DNA from: Telopea speciosissima
Taxonomy: Eukaryota > Streptophyta > Magnoliopsida > Proteales > Proteaceae
Length of the DNA: 64,000 nt
Assembly (NCBI RefSeq): GCF_018873765.1
Contig: NC_057924.1
Span: forward strand, 3,844,001-3,908,000
Reading direction: 5' to 3'
Under the pieces are notes generated by a model. The model saw nothing but the letters and a program-made list of their open reading frames with translations. It was not told the origin of the DNA and did not search any database. The position numbers and the translations under genes were made by a program. Positions 47,376 to 61,485 of the stretch are shown in pieces. How positions within the stretch are numbered: position 1 is the stretch's first letter; each line of letters opens with the position of its first letter.

Positions 47376-48021
47376 TCAAAATGAAATGAATACCCTATAT
47401 ATTTCGAATAATTGATCAACACATAATTTTATGAAACAAAACTAAATCGATAACTAGAGGCTGCATTCATGTAAATTTTCCCCCACCCTCTAGATACCAT
47501 TTTGTCATACTTCATTGATGTATTCTCTTGCGCTGCTTGGTCAGATAACCCACTCCTCTTGTATATATAACCATTAGTTATCCTCTCTTTCAGAACACTG
47601 GCAAGAGAAATCACAATAATAATTTTTCGCAATGCAATTCCAGAATTGAAAATTTCTGAGTATCCTCTTTCTTTGGTCACAAAAGAAACAGAACCAACTA
47701 TTGGCACAAGAGGAACTCTTTTGGGCATCTCTGCATCTATTTTACATAAAATCAACCCAATCAAAAGGCATGCTGATGTTCAAATACAAGAGAACCTACT
47801 CACACTTTCTCTCTTTTCTAGTCTCCATATTCTCATATTCAGTCATTGTCTACATTGTCCTCGTTTATTCTGGTCCGACTTCCTGCCATGCATCTTCAGG
47901 TCATTGTACATACACTTAAAACCTGAATGGATGATAACAGGGTGGTGTGGCAGCATGGTTTCCCACCTGTCTTTTGATGAGATAACACCTGTAGTGGCAT
48001 ATATGTAGCCAAGCAAATTAT

Positions 48022-51000
48022 TTACACAGGAATTACATCAGCATTTTGACTTTCTTCACACATCAAAATGAGACCCTCTATGTAGCTAGGTAGAAGGCAG
48101 CGAACCCATTGACATCCTGTGGAGATAGGCTCTGCTGGTGGAATGATCATAAGCACGTTATCGTGGCGTTGAACCACTCCCATCACACTTACAGTATTCC
48201 CTTCTTTGATATACCTGACAAAGAACATTCTCTTGCTTTATTTAAGACAGTCATACCAGCAAGGAAGCATAGATACCTCAAAAGGGAAGGTAAAAAATAC
48301 TAGAAAAGCAATTTGATGGTTTTTGTAATCTTTTTGTTCTTATTCTTAAGTGCTGACAAGACCTTGCAAGTTGCAACCCTGCAATTGCAAAAAAAAACAA
48401 AAAAAAAACTAATAATTTACCCTTCTTTGAGACGCATGATGCGGTCATCACTAGAGAGGTTACGCTCAGCCAGCCATTGCAGAAAATTTGGAGACAGCTC
48501 TTGACTTTCCTTCTTTATATCAACCACAGTGGCAGGTTTAACAAATGGAGCAACCTTTGCCCCATAACCAGCTTTCACGAGTGCTCTTAACCCTGATTGG
48601 AAGTCTGATATATAGAAATCAGCCACATGTTTCTGTTTAAAGAGAATTAGAAACTGGTCAAGATCCCCAAAATTGCAGAGATAATAATTAGTGGCAGCAA
48701 TATATACACATGATTTGATAAAATTGTTCCATAGTTAAAAAAATCCCCAAAAGAAATTACACAGAACACAACCAGTTTATACCTGGAAGATTTTATCCCT
48801 GGCAACAAAATTTTGTAACTAAATTATATGTTGACAGAACAGCAATACAATAATCTTTGGCTCTTAACACAGCTTTTGAGATAGCTTCTGATATTATAGC
48901 AAAATGTAGGCACGTCCAATGCATTACAAAAATGGATGGAAAAGAGAAGTGAAAAAAGCAAATGCCCTTTTTCACTTTCGAGCAATAAACTGATAATTTT
49001 GAGGAAATCTATATGCATGATATAAGGAAATGTATGTGTATGATACGCATATGTGCATATATATGTACGTATGAAATTACAATTATCGTCTTCCCAGTAG
49101 GGCTGTGCCTCCTTCCTCTTACTTCCATCTTTCATTTTTTTTAATGATTTTCCCTTTTTCTCATTTCTCATCTCATCCCCCATCCCTATTTTGGCCATCT
49201 CTTCATCCCCCTTTTCTTGCTTAGACATCTGTTTCCTTACTTTGTGTTGTTGGATCCATGTAGCCAACCCCATTAAGTTGGGATAAGGCTGAGTTTGTTG
49301 CTGTTTTGTTGTTGTTGTCTTCCCAGTAGGCAATCACCTAGGTGCAAGTATAATTAAATCTTGTCACACATGAGTACATATCATTATATAATTTTTCCCT
49401 TCTTTTTTTTTCTTTTCCATTTGACAATCTGTCACTTCCCCCTCCCCAATCATTTTTCACCAAAGAAAAAAAATGTCCATTGATGCATGTAAAACACATC
49501 TAGACATGTTTAAAAAATTATAAGGAGTCTTTTTGTGTCATTGCATATAAGGTTCTACATGCAATCATCCTACCATAATCAATTATTAAGAGCTTGATTA
49601 GTGATCTGCCAAGAAGATTAAAATACAATCAATTGAAGAAAAAAAACACCACAATAACAATATTAGGTTAAAAGGGATTCCTTGTATGTAGGACTTGTCC
49701 AATAGCAAAGACTCTTGATTGTGATGTAGGCTTTGGCCTTTCTTGTTCTATATTATGCTTCGTACTCAAGCTACTTTTTGTCAATAAAAATTCACTGTTA
49801 GCTATCCAAAAATGAGAAGGGGAAAAAAAGCAACAGCATTAGGGTGCTGTTTGTACGATTATAATGTTGAAGCTCACATTTTCCACCTAAGCCCCCACCA
49901 AATAACTCCTCTTGAAAATTAGAAACTCAATAGAGGACTCTTAACCTAGACACTCATTGGTCAAATCATTTGTCTCCCTCCTGATCTTGGATTAAAAATA
50001 TCTCCAGACAAATTCGAACTCTTTGAGGCTTAAAGCAAAATCTTCCTTCTCATCAAGTGGACACATAAATAGCCTTGTAATACTAGATATATATCTTTCA
50101 TAAATCATAACTTTCTTTTCCTTTTTTCCTTTATTTATGAGTCAAAGATATTTTGCTGAGGGAGGAAGGAGGGTGTGAGCACCTGGGGAAGGAAAAGAAC
50201 ATTCATGGGCGAGCCAAGCCTTACTATTTTTACAAGGGAACATCGCTTGCTGTGATGGCAAAAGCTTTGGCTGCCAGGTGGTACGAGTCTGAGGGCCTTT
50301 TATGAAGAAACTCGAACCAGGAAAATCCAGTCGGAATTTAGCTCAAACAGTATCACAAGGTGGCTTATGACAGAAACAGAGAAAAGCAAATAACTTAAGC
50401 AATGCAAATTAGATGGGTCCAAAATTATGGTCAATGGGTTAGCTCAGCAATCTTGTGTTTTGGAGTAATCCTACTGCCACTAAGAAAGAATGAAGGCAAG
50501 AACAGAATTGCAGCAAATCAGCTACCAAAACCAGAAACCAATTCAGACTTTCAGCAGCTATCAATGTGCAGAATAACAGATCAGAATATAGGTTCTATAA
50601 GCCACATAAGAAACTGATATCAATAACAAAACAGATCTGAAACTGAGGAATAAAAAAGGCTCGGCTAGGGTGTAAAAGGTTAAATATATATATATATATA
50701 TATATATATGACCTGTAGCTTTGATAGATAGAAAGAACAGATAGAAGGATAAAAAAAAGTTAAGATCAACCTAAACCTCAGGCTAAGAATCTACTCTTCC
50801 ACTAAGGAATCCACCTTAGTCTTCACTTGGAATCCACCAAGTACATCCAGAATCCTCCAGGTGACAACACTGAATCCACAGAACCAAAACTCAGAAGCCA
50901 AACATATTTATTTCTTCAAATTAAAGTGATGGCCTAGAGGTTTTATATTTATAGCTACTCCAAAAGCATGTGGTTGGTTTAGGAGAGAGCTTACATCATT

Positions 51001-54000
51001 TCACCCAATAGAAAATAAGAGCTTCCATTATCTAACCAATAGAAAAGCTCCAAACTAACCTAATACAGTAACAACCAATAAGAAAAGAGGAGCCAACTTA
51101 ACTTGGAATAAGATAATCCCAAGCATGATCCCAAGCCAAGATAGGCTTTACAATTTAAAAAAAAAAGAAAATAACTTCTAAAAAACCCAACAGCTTAAGT
51201 AATTAATAAATCCCATATTTCTACCTCCTACCATATTTTAGGCCCATTAAAGTGGCATATCACATTGAAAACCCCTACTCTCAAATCCACCCTTCCCAAG
51301 ATCCTGCGAAACTAGGACTTGCACCGTGTTACAGCCTTTTTTTAGCCTTACTGTTCACAAATGATTTGCTATGAACCTGTAAAAATATATAAAAATGCAG
51401 AAAGTTCCAAGGGATAGTAGCCCCGTCCATCAGTCAAAACTCTTAGATGTTGGGCGTCACTAACCCCAAAATGATAAGACCAGAAAGAGGTGAGATCTCT
51501 AGCTTTTTATGCAATCCATCTCTAGCTTTTTATGCAATCCAAAAGTGTCCCAACATCCAAACAACTATGCCAAAAACACTGTCACACAAATATGTGTATG
51601 ATGTATTACAAATAATTGAGCCACAGCCTAATTAATATAATATATATCCCAATCTAACATCTAACAAACCACAGCAACCAGAAGAGAACACAGACAAAAG
51701 TAATAAAAGACAGGCCAGAGCAATTACAACGATTGCTTCAATAAGAAACGCAAACCATGAAATTCTGCAACTATACCGATGTAAGTGGCCATTAAATCTT
51801 TCACACAGTGGTTCTTTTTTTTTTTTTTAAGGGGGGGGGGAGTTGGAGGCTCTTTACCATGCAACAAAAAACCACAGATGTCATGTGTTATCACAAGAAT
51901 TCCATAGGCAAAAGAAACAATTAAATGCATGTTTCAACTGCTGATATGTGAGCATATTCACAATCTAAGAGCTTGTGATGGCTAGTCAACAAGCCATACA
52001 TCAAACCCAATTCTGGAATTGTTGATCAGTTAAATAACTCTTCCACCAAAGCACATACTTGCTTTCTAAGCATTTTCTTTGTTGTATGGTTAAATCTGCA
52101 CAGTTGTGTTTTTCTGCAATCAAAGTTCAGCTCAATACAATAATTCAACATAGTTCCAATCCCGAACAAGATATTATAATTAAGTAAACAAAAAGATATT
52201 TGACATAAGTAATTCATCAGAACTAACCTCTAAATGCCTCACTCCCCACGAGAAGAGACAATGTTTTGATCTTGCAGACTTTCCACCCCATCCTCTATAT
52301 TCACACAATTCTGTGGAAACATATACACACCTAGACTCCTTTTGATAAGAAGACTCCAAGGGAATACTGCCACAAGTAACAACCTACAAAAAGAAATACA
52401 ATGCATTACTAGGGACAGAAGAGCTGTAATTGATATGAAAGAATACAAAACTAAGAGCAACAAAGAGAACTTGACCTTCGCGCCTAGATATTGGTTTTAG
52501 AATGACCCTGTAAAGACGGTTCATGTTTTCTTCAGGATGTTAATTCCTGCATAAATATGAGAATTTGAACTACAAAGACAACCAACCAGTCATCATTGAA
52601 GCGTTCCTTTCAATCCTTTTCCACCCCTCTCGATAAGTTCCTTTAAATCCAATTTGACTTCAAACATTTCCTCCATAGTTTTCTAATGAAATTCAAACTC
52701 CTCCCTTGCACACACACACCCCCCCCCCACCCAAAAAAAATAAAAAAGCGTAATTCTCTCTAAACCTTGTCTCAAAATCCAACTTCAAATCCAATGTGCA
52801 TGCTTGGGTTTATTTGAACCTTGGTTGTCCTAAGATAGACCCCTGATCTCTAGGGTGTGAAAACAGTAGAAGACCAAACGATTGGAATTTTCAATAATAT
52901 TCTACCATCAAGTTTTCCGGACATATCTTCTCATCTGAGGTTAAAGTTGTATCTTTCACATTTTAGACTTAACATTTATTTCATTTCTATACTAGAGTAC
53001 AATCAATATTTACAGAGGGTGGGCCTTGGTGCAACAGTAAGGTTGCTCCATTGTGACCAAGTGGTCATGAGTTCGAGTCTGGAAACAGCCTCTCTGCAAA
53101 AGTAGGGGTAAGGCTGCGTACATTATGACCCTACCCAGACCCTGCAGTGGCGGGAGCCTTGTGCACTGGGTATGCCCTATTCCAGTCTAGTTATACAATT
53201 TTAGGTTCATCTCTAATGTTTAAACTCCACAGTGAGCTGTGTTTATTTTTATTTTAGTCACCTGAGTTTAGACACCATTCTGATCACTTTCCATCAAACC
53301 TTATTTTCAGGGGTCAAAACTTCCCATTTTGCTTGAGTTTTGGCATCATTCAACAAATGTTTTAGATTACCTTTTTTTTTTCTACTACTTCAAATTACCT
53401 CCCAAGGAAACCCAAAATCTCATGAATCTGATATCATTTAGAATAGAGGCCCAATATCATGGTTCAAGGTCTTGGTTTTGGGCTTGGTTTTGGCCAGGCA
53501 GAAAACCAAGTTGGGCTGAGATCTCGATCTTGGCAAGTTGGAGCGCTTTTTTTTTTTTGAACTCGAAGCCAGGTTTCGGTGGTTTTGACCTAGTTAGATC
53601 ATGAAACTTGGTATACAACTTATTTTGGACCATTTAAACACAATGGCACTATCAGATTTTGAAATATCACAGTCCAAATAGGAGTTTGACTTCGGACCCG
53701 AGGTTGATAGGCTACAACGTACTAATAGGCCCTATTCTACACATAATTTAGTAGTAGAGAGCATACAATTAATGTAAATACCGAGATCTCGCCGAGATAC
53801 TGAGATAATACCGAGATCTCGAGTGATGCTGTTTCCTTAACTCGTCCTCTGACTCGTCTCGGACCTTCAAAAAATCGAGATATCTCGGAGATCTCGGCGA
53901 GACCTCGTTCCATGCCCAATATTAGCCATATCATTCTTTGAGAGAATTAATATATTTTAGAGTTCCGGTTATCAAAATCTAATCACCTGAAGCCTTTTAA

Positions 54001-56561
54001 TTTACAGACCCATCAATCGAAAACTTTCACCCTAGCCAAAGGTAGGGTCCCAAAACCCTATACCACAGACCCCTTCTTAAGGAAAAGACCTCAGCAAAAG
54101 ATATGCATAGTTGATTTTGTTGTTGAAGAAGAAAATTGGTTTCTCACTCCCAAGCAACTGGAAGAAGGGGTTAGGTGAAGAGTTTTCATCACAAGGGGAA
54201 TGAGGCATTGTGGCAGTGCAGCATAGTTTACCAATTCAATTCCTAATACTCATCCAAAAAACTGATGCTAGGAATTTGAAAATTATAATTTCTTAAAAGG
54301 ATTGGGTGAACCAAAAAAAACACACGAATTGTGGTGTCACTTGACTTTCCATTCTTCAAACAAATCTAATTTTTCGCAGATAACAGTATGTGTTCTGAAA
54401 ATTCAAAAGGAACTCTTCTTCACTTTCTAGTAACCATAACAAAACATGTAACAAAACCAAGCATAACCTTTGAGGCGATAAAATTTTAGAGCATTAATAT
54501 AGAATAAATTTGCTGGTAATTAATGGAAGAATCCTAGACATCTACATTGACACCCTTCACTGTTTTTAATTTTGATACAAGACTGAATGTGGTTTGAACA
54601 TTAAATGTACTCAAGCCCCACCCAAAACCTGCATTTGGTAGAATCCACATATCAGTTTCATTTCGTTTACTTGTGATGGATATTATAGTTGTCATGGCGT
54701 CTAGGCAACCCAAGGCATTGGAGTGGGGAGCTGAATGCCAGGTGACGCCCACAAGGCACCTGAATTCCTAGGCGACGCCTTGACAACAATGAATGGATTG
54801 GTTACTGGCTTACAACTGCACAATGGATATGGAAGCATTGCCATTCTGGGTTATGCAAATATGTTTCTATGTTGCTTGTGGACTGTTGGTGATTCAGGAA
54901 AGGTTATTGTTCCTTCAAGCTAAACTTATGTCAAAAAGTGGCAGTTTTGTCAGATTCATGGATAGCTACTCATCATCATCAAAACAAAACTATATGTCCT
55001 TAGGAAGCACAGCGGCAGGATTCGTGCTCTATTGCCTCATTTTCAAGCTATGGAATTGCATCATTTTTTTGGATACACAAACCAGTGGATCATTGGGGCC
55101 CAAACCTTCACTATGATTCAGTAACGACTAACAAACAAACCAAGCATCACCAAATGTATGTGAATAAGTGCAGGTAACAAAGTAAGGATATAAAAATAAT
55201 CCAACCAGAGGCAGTTCTGCTTCCAAGTTCAAAACTTAACACCTTTACAGTTTTCAAACTAAATCCAAAGCAATAACTAAACCTCTTAAGCAACATTCCT
55301 ATGAAAGTATTTGGGTTACTCAGAGAAATCTTATTTCCCTAAATCGCTTTACACTATATTATTTTAGGTTGGGGTATGAACTCAATTCAGTAAATACTTA
55401 CTGAATTGCGTAAGGTTGGAATCAAACAATCACTGAAATGCAAGCATTAAGAAACGCCTTAAAATGGAACTCAATTGCAGAGTGAGACAATCACAGCTAA
55501 TTTTGAATCGGTGAACATACTATGTGTTGTTTACGAAGCCAGACTATATTACATCAACACTACCACGATTGATAGCGACACCAATAAGTAGAAATATTAT
55601 AATCTCTAAGCAATGGCAAGGACGGTAGCGACAACTAAAATCACAATAGAATATTCCACCAAAAAAAAAAAACATACTAGATAGCAAAACAATAAAGATC
55701 CTAACCAAGGGGGCGTGGGAATAAGATTAAAATCAGGTTTAACGAGTTGTTTTGGGACCAAAAGAAATAAATCTCATGGGGGAAAAAAGAATTTACCCCA
55801 GTGACCTTGACATACTGTCCATCTTTAGCACCTCTAAGCTCTGCATCAGGGTAGCTGTTCAAGTACTTCAAGAGGCCTCTCTTTCCCCGAGCATAATTCC
55901 ACACAAAGAGGAGCAGAACTGGGGCCACAATGGCGGCAACCACCAGCAAAATCACAGGCTTCTTAATGGTAACCCACATAAAACCACCAACTAAAAGCCC
56001 CATGGCAATCACCACCGCGAAAACCCACATTACGGCCTTGGATACTTTAAACCCAAATTTCACATCGTCGGTGAGATTGGTGACAGCCGCACCGTATACA
56101 GCCTTGGTCATGGAAGCGGAGGGCTCCAATTGACCCGAGCGGCGAGCGGCAGCAGTGCTTCCACCGGAAGACCCAAGGGGACCGGAGGTGATAAGCCCGG
56201 TAGGCTGCAAAGGCATAGGACCGGACGACTTCTTCTGGGGATGCAAGGGCCCTGAACCGGTAGAGGATTTGGAGATGGGACCTGAATTGGAGGCGGATCG
56301 GAGGGATCCACTGTTGTGTTGGAAGGAGGAGTGACGGGAAGGCCTTGATGGAGGTAACCCAGACGAAGTACCGGCGTTGGAAGAGGAATCCACCACTGCT
56401 ATGTCGAACATTTTGCCTAGTTCGCCTGATTTCTTGACGTCGCCGCCGGTATACGGTACGGCTCTTGACCCCATTGTGGGTTGGCGTTCCTTGTGTTGTT
56501 CTGGTGGGCCTGAGACGTACAAGCCACTGCTCAGCTGGTGAGATGGGATTCGAGTCCCCAT
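48022..56561 (-). CDS. SHOU4L: SHOU4/SHOU4L-type membrane protein
   Basis: Four exons in transcription order: 56561-55797, 52383-52228, 48632-48421, 48214-48022; all GT-AG, phases agree, 441 residues. Starts MGTRIPSHQLSSGLYVSG, the family's conserved N-terminus. A long Ser/Pro/Gly-rich region with repeated SGP motifs follows (residues 60-150). Two membrane helices lie at about 176-198 and 202-224, then a conserved C-terminal domain: YPDAELRGAKDGQYVKVTG, YEYRGWG, HVADFYISDFQSGLRALVK, LAERNLSSDDRIMRLKEG, and the end NADVIPV. Arabidopsis SHOU4 (At1g78880) and SHOU4L (At1g16860) regulate cellulose synthase complex delivery to the plasma membrane. Database labels calling the family 'ubiquitin-specific protease C19-related' are not supported: no Cys/His boxes are present. 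It is somewhat shorter than the Arabidopsis proteins, mostly in the Ser/Pro region. Introns 1 and 2 are 3.4-3.6 kb and hold SINE, MULE and LINE fragments. Confidence 0.93.
49102..49316 (+). mobile_element. 5'-truncated LINE in SHOU4L intron 2
   Basis: 215 bp ending in the LINE tail GGATCCATGTAGCCAACCCC and (GTT)n, flanked by the perfect 14-bp duplication GTCTTCCCAGTAGG (49088-49101, 49317-49330). Only the C-terminal/3' untranslated end is present. Confidence 0.85.
50684..50709. repeat. (AT)13 microsatellite
   Basis: Uninterrupted AT dinucleotide tract in SHOU4L intron 2. The surrounding 49.4-52.2 kb shows no exon-like frame on either strand. Confidence 0.95.
53016..53178 (+). mobile_element. 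Au SINE, second full-length copy (SHOU4L intron 1)
   Basis: GGGTGGGCCTTGGTGCAACAG, TGAGTTCGAGTCTGGAAACA and GGCGGGAGCCTTGTGCACTG in order, as in the 39158 copy. Target duplication not evident. Confidence 0.85.
53458..53913. mobile_element. Mutator-type MITE, 456 bp (SHOU4L intron 1)
   Basis: Flanked by the 9-bp duplication GCCCAATAT (53449-53457, 53914-53922). Ends are imperfect inverted repeats (CATGGTTCAAGGTCTTGG versus CATGGAACGAGGTCTCG). The interior has repeated CGAGATCTCGG motifs. Related sequence with GAGATATCTCGG and TTTCGACCAGTTTCGACC lies at about 2380-2590 in PDI intron 2. Confidence 0.75.
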
Positions 56562-56630
56562 TAGAAAGTTTTAGAAAAACACAGTCGTTGCAGAGAGTGA
56601 GTCAAAGAGAGGAAAGCGAAGACTGTGGAA

Positions 56631-56665
56631 GTGAGTGAGTGAGTGAGTGAGTGAGTGAGTGAGTG
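56631..56665. repeat. (GTGA)n tetranucleotide repeat in the SHOU4L leader region
   Basis: Almost nine uninterrupted GTGA units, 70 nt upstream of the SHOU4L ATG, so read as (TCAC)n on the coding strand. It sits in a longer CT-rich leader (to about 56780) and may be transcribed. Confidence 0.9.
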
Positions 56666-57104
56666 AAGTGTGAGCGGGAGTGACTGTGATGGTGGAGGAG
56701 GTGGAGGACAGGAGGAGGAAGAGAGGTGGTGATGGTAAAGAATGAAAGAGAAAGAAAGAAGAGAGAGCGAGAGAGAATCTAAATGACGCAAACGGGCTTC
56801 AGATTGTGTGATAATGGCATGTGTCTCTCTGTCTCGAAACGATGGAACAGTAACAGTTTTTGTCACTCAATGCCTATTTGTGTGTTTTCACTCTGTAACG
56901 AACTATGCGATTGGGACTCAGAGGAGGTGTTAAGTTGTTAACATCGAAAGCGGATTTGTTCAAATTACCAGATTTATCCTTGTTCTGTTTTTTTTTTTTT
57001 TTTCTTTTTTCTTTTTAGTTTGTTGAAAGAATAAGTGATTTTCAAACCTAGAATCAGCATGAGAGCCAATGAGGGAACATTGCAAGGGTATCTATCTATT
57101 AAGG

Positions 57105-57192
57105 GGATTCTATATTTTATAAGGGGTAGAGTGGTCATTTCAAGGGGGCTGTATCTGGGTGCAGGATACACGAAACCAGGTAGCATTCTTTT
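57105..57192. mobile_element. Half-copy of the palindromic MITE family
   Basis: GTGGTCATTTCAAGGGGGCT, TATCTGGGTGCAGGATACA and CCAGGTAGCATTCTTTT match the right arm of the 61486-61664 element. Confidence 0.45.
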
Positions 57193-57199
57193 ATCTTTC

Positions 57200-60100
57200 T
57201 ATAATACTAAGTGTTTTTTTATCAGTATAGTGGAGTGGAGAAATCTCTTCCCCATGGATGATGTGGCAATTTGATTGGACTCCTATATTATCATTAACTC
57301 CCACCCCACATTATTAAACTTGGAATCCACAGTTGATTCAGTCATGTCTATCATAATCGATCCTTAAAACCTTGGAACCAACCCCTCATATGTGAACTTA
57401 TTATTTCGATCATTAAAAACCTTAGAATCAGCTCTGCAAATTTGAAAATCCATTATTACGATCATTAAAAACCTTAGAATCGATTCCCAAAAACCTTAGA
57501 ATCAGCCCTTCATATAAGAAAAATCCATCGATCCAATCCTAAAACTATAGAATCAGCTTCTCCTTGACATCTAGAAATGGGATTAATCAGGGCGATCAAT
57601 CCGATATTTGTCTGATACCTGAAACAATGCTTCCACCCTTTATTGTACAAGGTTAAAAGAATTGATCCCATACTCAGTCTAATATGGTCATTCTCTATAA
57701 TTATCCATTTTCTAATACATTCATTCTAGTCTTAACCATTGGATGTGCATGAGATTATTTGCATAAACAACATCTCAAATTTAATTTAATGGCTTACTCT
57801 CCAATAAGAAATGGTATTAAAACAATTTTTTTTGAAACATATGTCAGTGGATAGCATTAAAAAATATCATTATATAATAACATACATAAAATACCCACAA
57901 TTTGAGTATTAACATAACTATCATGTGACAATCAATTATTATAGTTGTGCCAGATTGGAAGCCATTTCAACCTTGTTGGAACCAGAAGCCAACCTTCCTC
58001 TTTTTTTAAAAAAAAAAAATTCTTTAATCCTTCTTCATAAAAAAGCAAGGCTTTGAATGCACTAATCAAATGATTTAGACACTTAATTCAAAAACAAAAG
58101 AATCAAATCAGTTGCACAAAACTTGTGTTCCAAAAAACATTTTACTTACATGGACTTGATCAGAAGAGATGTAAAAAATCCATATGTGGGTGTGGACCTA
58201 AATGAAGAGGAATGGTGAGAGACAGAGAGGGGAAAAAAAAATAGATGAAAGGAGAGATTGAGAGAATGGGCGTGGGACCCATTGGAAGGAACCCACCCCA
58301 CCCCCCCCCCCCTACACCAAAAAAATATGTCCAACCTGTCTTCTTCAATGACAAGATAGGGGCCATGCCCTTCAAATGTTGGGTAAATACAGTTTCATCT
58401 ACATAGGGCCCATAGTATGGTTGGGATCTTAAGATATATGCTAGCATTTTCCTTGGCCACACATCAAGTGTGATAACTAGCTAAGTGCCTGAAGGTTCTA
58501 AACCATTTATCTCCTTATGTGATGTACTTATATTGATTTTTGAATAAAAAATAAAATTCCTTCAAAGTTTCATCAACTATATGGAAAAGTATGTTCATAT
58601 TACAAATATGATAACTAAGTTGGGTCTCTATCATAGTTCAAGGTATTGGTATTGTATCAGCTGTATCGATCATATCAATATCATCGATTCTCAATACCAA
58701 CATGATATTGATACCATAGTAGTGTTACAAAGAAAGGTAAAATGGTTCGAAAAAATAAAGGTATTGATATTTTTAGACACAAAAAAGTTCGATAAAACCA
58801 ATCTGTATTGACATTGACCGAGACAAATATAGATACCAATATCAATACCGATACTTGATACCTGATACCTTGCTCTCTACCAATTGGACCCACTAAATAA
58901 ATCCTATGAGAGGGAGGACATAAAAATCACGTAAATAAAGTAGAATTGAAGACCAATGTCAAAGAAAATTGCTTAGATCTAGAATCCCAAACTAAACACG
59001 ATTAGTGTGGAGTGTGGACCCTTATTTTGTAAATCCCAATTTTTCTAGGTGGGACAACCCCATTAACAACTTTGCTGCGTCAATTATTAATAGAAGGGTA
59101 TGATGGGAAATTCAGATTGCAAGTCGGTGATGAAAAGAAGATGGCTTGGAATAAATAAGGTGGACAAGGTGCCACATAAGGACGAAAGTATCCTTGTATC
59201 ACAGAGAGAGAGAGAGAGAGAGAGGACAACTCTCACCAAGCTTTTAAAAAAAGAAGGAAGGAAAATGTTCTCAAGCAACCATGGGGACACTAGCATCTTC
59301 TCTTTCTCTTCCACTGCATCAAGGATTTCAAACCTGGAACTGGATATCGAATTGGTCCTTGCTTATTTAAATTTGAATCAAATCAAAATCGATCAAAATC
59401 GCTCCCAATAGATTTGAAAACTCAGCGATCTAATCCCAAAAGGGCAAAAACCCTTGAATCGGCTGTTGTGGAACATTCAGAATCAAGATCCATCACATTC
59501 AATCAATTCAATTTCGAGTTTTGAAATAGTGCTCCTCACATGAAATGACATCGCTACCCTTCTATGCATGCTTTCCAATGCACTTCAATGATGTATTCCT
59601 CTATGCTGCTTGCTTAGAGAACCCTCTATCAAAAAATAATGAAACAATATGAATAAATACGTTAGGTGGTGTAAGATGGAATCTCTTGAGCCAAACTAAT
59701 GGGAGCACGGGAGGGGGATGTTTCCCAATTCATACTTCATATAGGGAGGCTAAACGTTAGGGTAGAGAGTGTATTAGAGGGCGTATCATACCACCAGTGT
59801 GATCATCATTTTCCCCAAACAATTTTTTATCATTTTATTAGTTGAAAAAAAAATAGCAACTTTGTGGGCCACGACCTTCGTCATCCTCAATTTGTTTACG
59901 AAAGAGAGTCCTCTAAGCAAGGAAAGTATGATACGCAAGAGAAAAGCAAAGTAGTTCATAAATAGGGGCGGAGAGGGGAGAGTGAGATAGACTTCTATCC
60001 TACATCTCTTGCCCGGAGAACGCATCATTTTAAATAAGAGGCATAGGAATAAATTATATGAGGAAGGTTATTTCTTCGTTGCTTGCTCAGAGAAATTTTT

Positions 60101-61480
60101 CAAGCATCATTTTAAATTAATTATATGAGGAAGATTAATTCTCCACTGCTTGCATAGAGAATTTTTTTATTAAATTTTATAATAAATATGTTTGGGGCTT
60201 AATTTATATATGGGTCTTATATGATTATAGAAACTACAAGAATCATGGCTTGATATCTTTGATTTTCTCTTGAAGTAAGAGCATGTAGTATGTAGCGTAT
60301 CAATCAAGGAGTTAAACGTTGTTCTCTGTGTTGCAGTGTAGGCTGCGCCCAAGCACATGGTGTCCGGATCAGCTACCCATATGGGGATGGGTGGTGATAG
60401 ATCTTACCCCTCCATGGGGTGTGGGTCCCACCCCCATGGAGGGTTTAGATCTGTCCCCACCCGTCCCCATGTGGATAACAGATCTGAATTCGGCACATGG
60501 GGGTGGGTGCAATGATCACCCTACCCCCTGCACAGACTGTCCATGTGCCTGAACGTAGCCTACATTGCTGCACAGAGAACATTCTCCCTAACAGATATCT
60601 CTCTCTCAAAATGTTTTTAAGTTTAGAGTGGGTGTTTTATTATTGTATGACCTCGTGAGTGACTGGGACTGAGTGGTTAGCAACTGATCATTATCGCCAT
60701 CATCATTCTTCTTTGTTCATTCAAAACTCAAGAGGGCCCATACGGATAAGTTGTTAACATGCATAACATATGAGAGAGTATTTCTCATCGCTTTCCAAGG
60801 TTTTCGTACAAGTGTGGTAGGTGTGTGTCTATTTCCTTCACCTATAGGTAAGATAGAGAATCTCTTTAAGATTGATTGATTAAAGAAGTTTAAATCACGG
60901 TGGATGAAGAGATTCTATTTTAACCTTGTGTAACAAAAAATTTCACAAAATGATGATGGCAAAAAGATTTGGACGATATCAGAGTGGGGATTCATTCCCC
61001 CCTTCTCATGTAATGAGATGTGGATCCACGTTGATATCCTCTCTCCTCAGTCAAAATCTGGGTCCCCTATTGAATGAATGTATCTTCTATCCTTTCACAT
61101 TGCCAACGTAGGAAATCCTTGTCCAATGAAAATATAATACTACTTTGAACAATGTGTGACAATGACTTAATAATACTATGGGAGAGGGTTTTCTGAGCAA
61201 GCAGAGTACTCTACATCCTCTCACATTGTTTTTTTTATTTAAAAAAAATCATTATCTCTCTCTCTCTCTTTATGAAAACAATGGGCAAAAGATCGTTGTT
61301 TGATCGTATAGCGCATTCACCAACATAGGGGCCATTAAGATTGCATGCAGGAGCATTTAATTGAATGAGATTTTTTAGTTCATTGGGGGCTTAGAGGTAA
61401 TTTTGCACAATCTTGTGTCTAGACGCAAGAACTATAATTGGGTAGCGATATTTTTCTCAAAAACAATATAATAAATCATG
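57200..61480. other. Gene-poor intergenic region
   Basis: No frame on either strand looks coding. Visible contents: repeated CCTTAGAATCRG motifs at 57.35-57.57 kb; a GGTATTGATA/TATCAATACC-rich stretch at 58.63-58.88 kb; GA tracts; and a small inverted repeat with CCCCATGGAGG at about 60.41-60.45 kb. These are repeat remnants without assigned family. Confidence 0.5.
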
Positions 61481-61485
61481 GGAAA

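Noticed and set aside
48022-56561. Ubiquitin-specific protease (C19) label used for this family
   Set aside because: No catalytic Cys or His boxes; sequence matches SHOU4/SHOU4L throughout.
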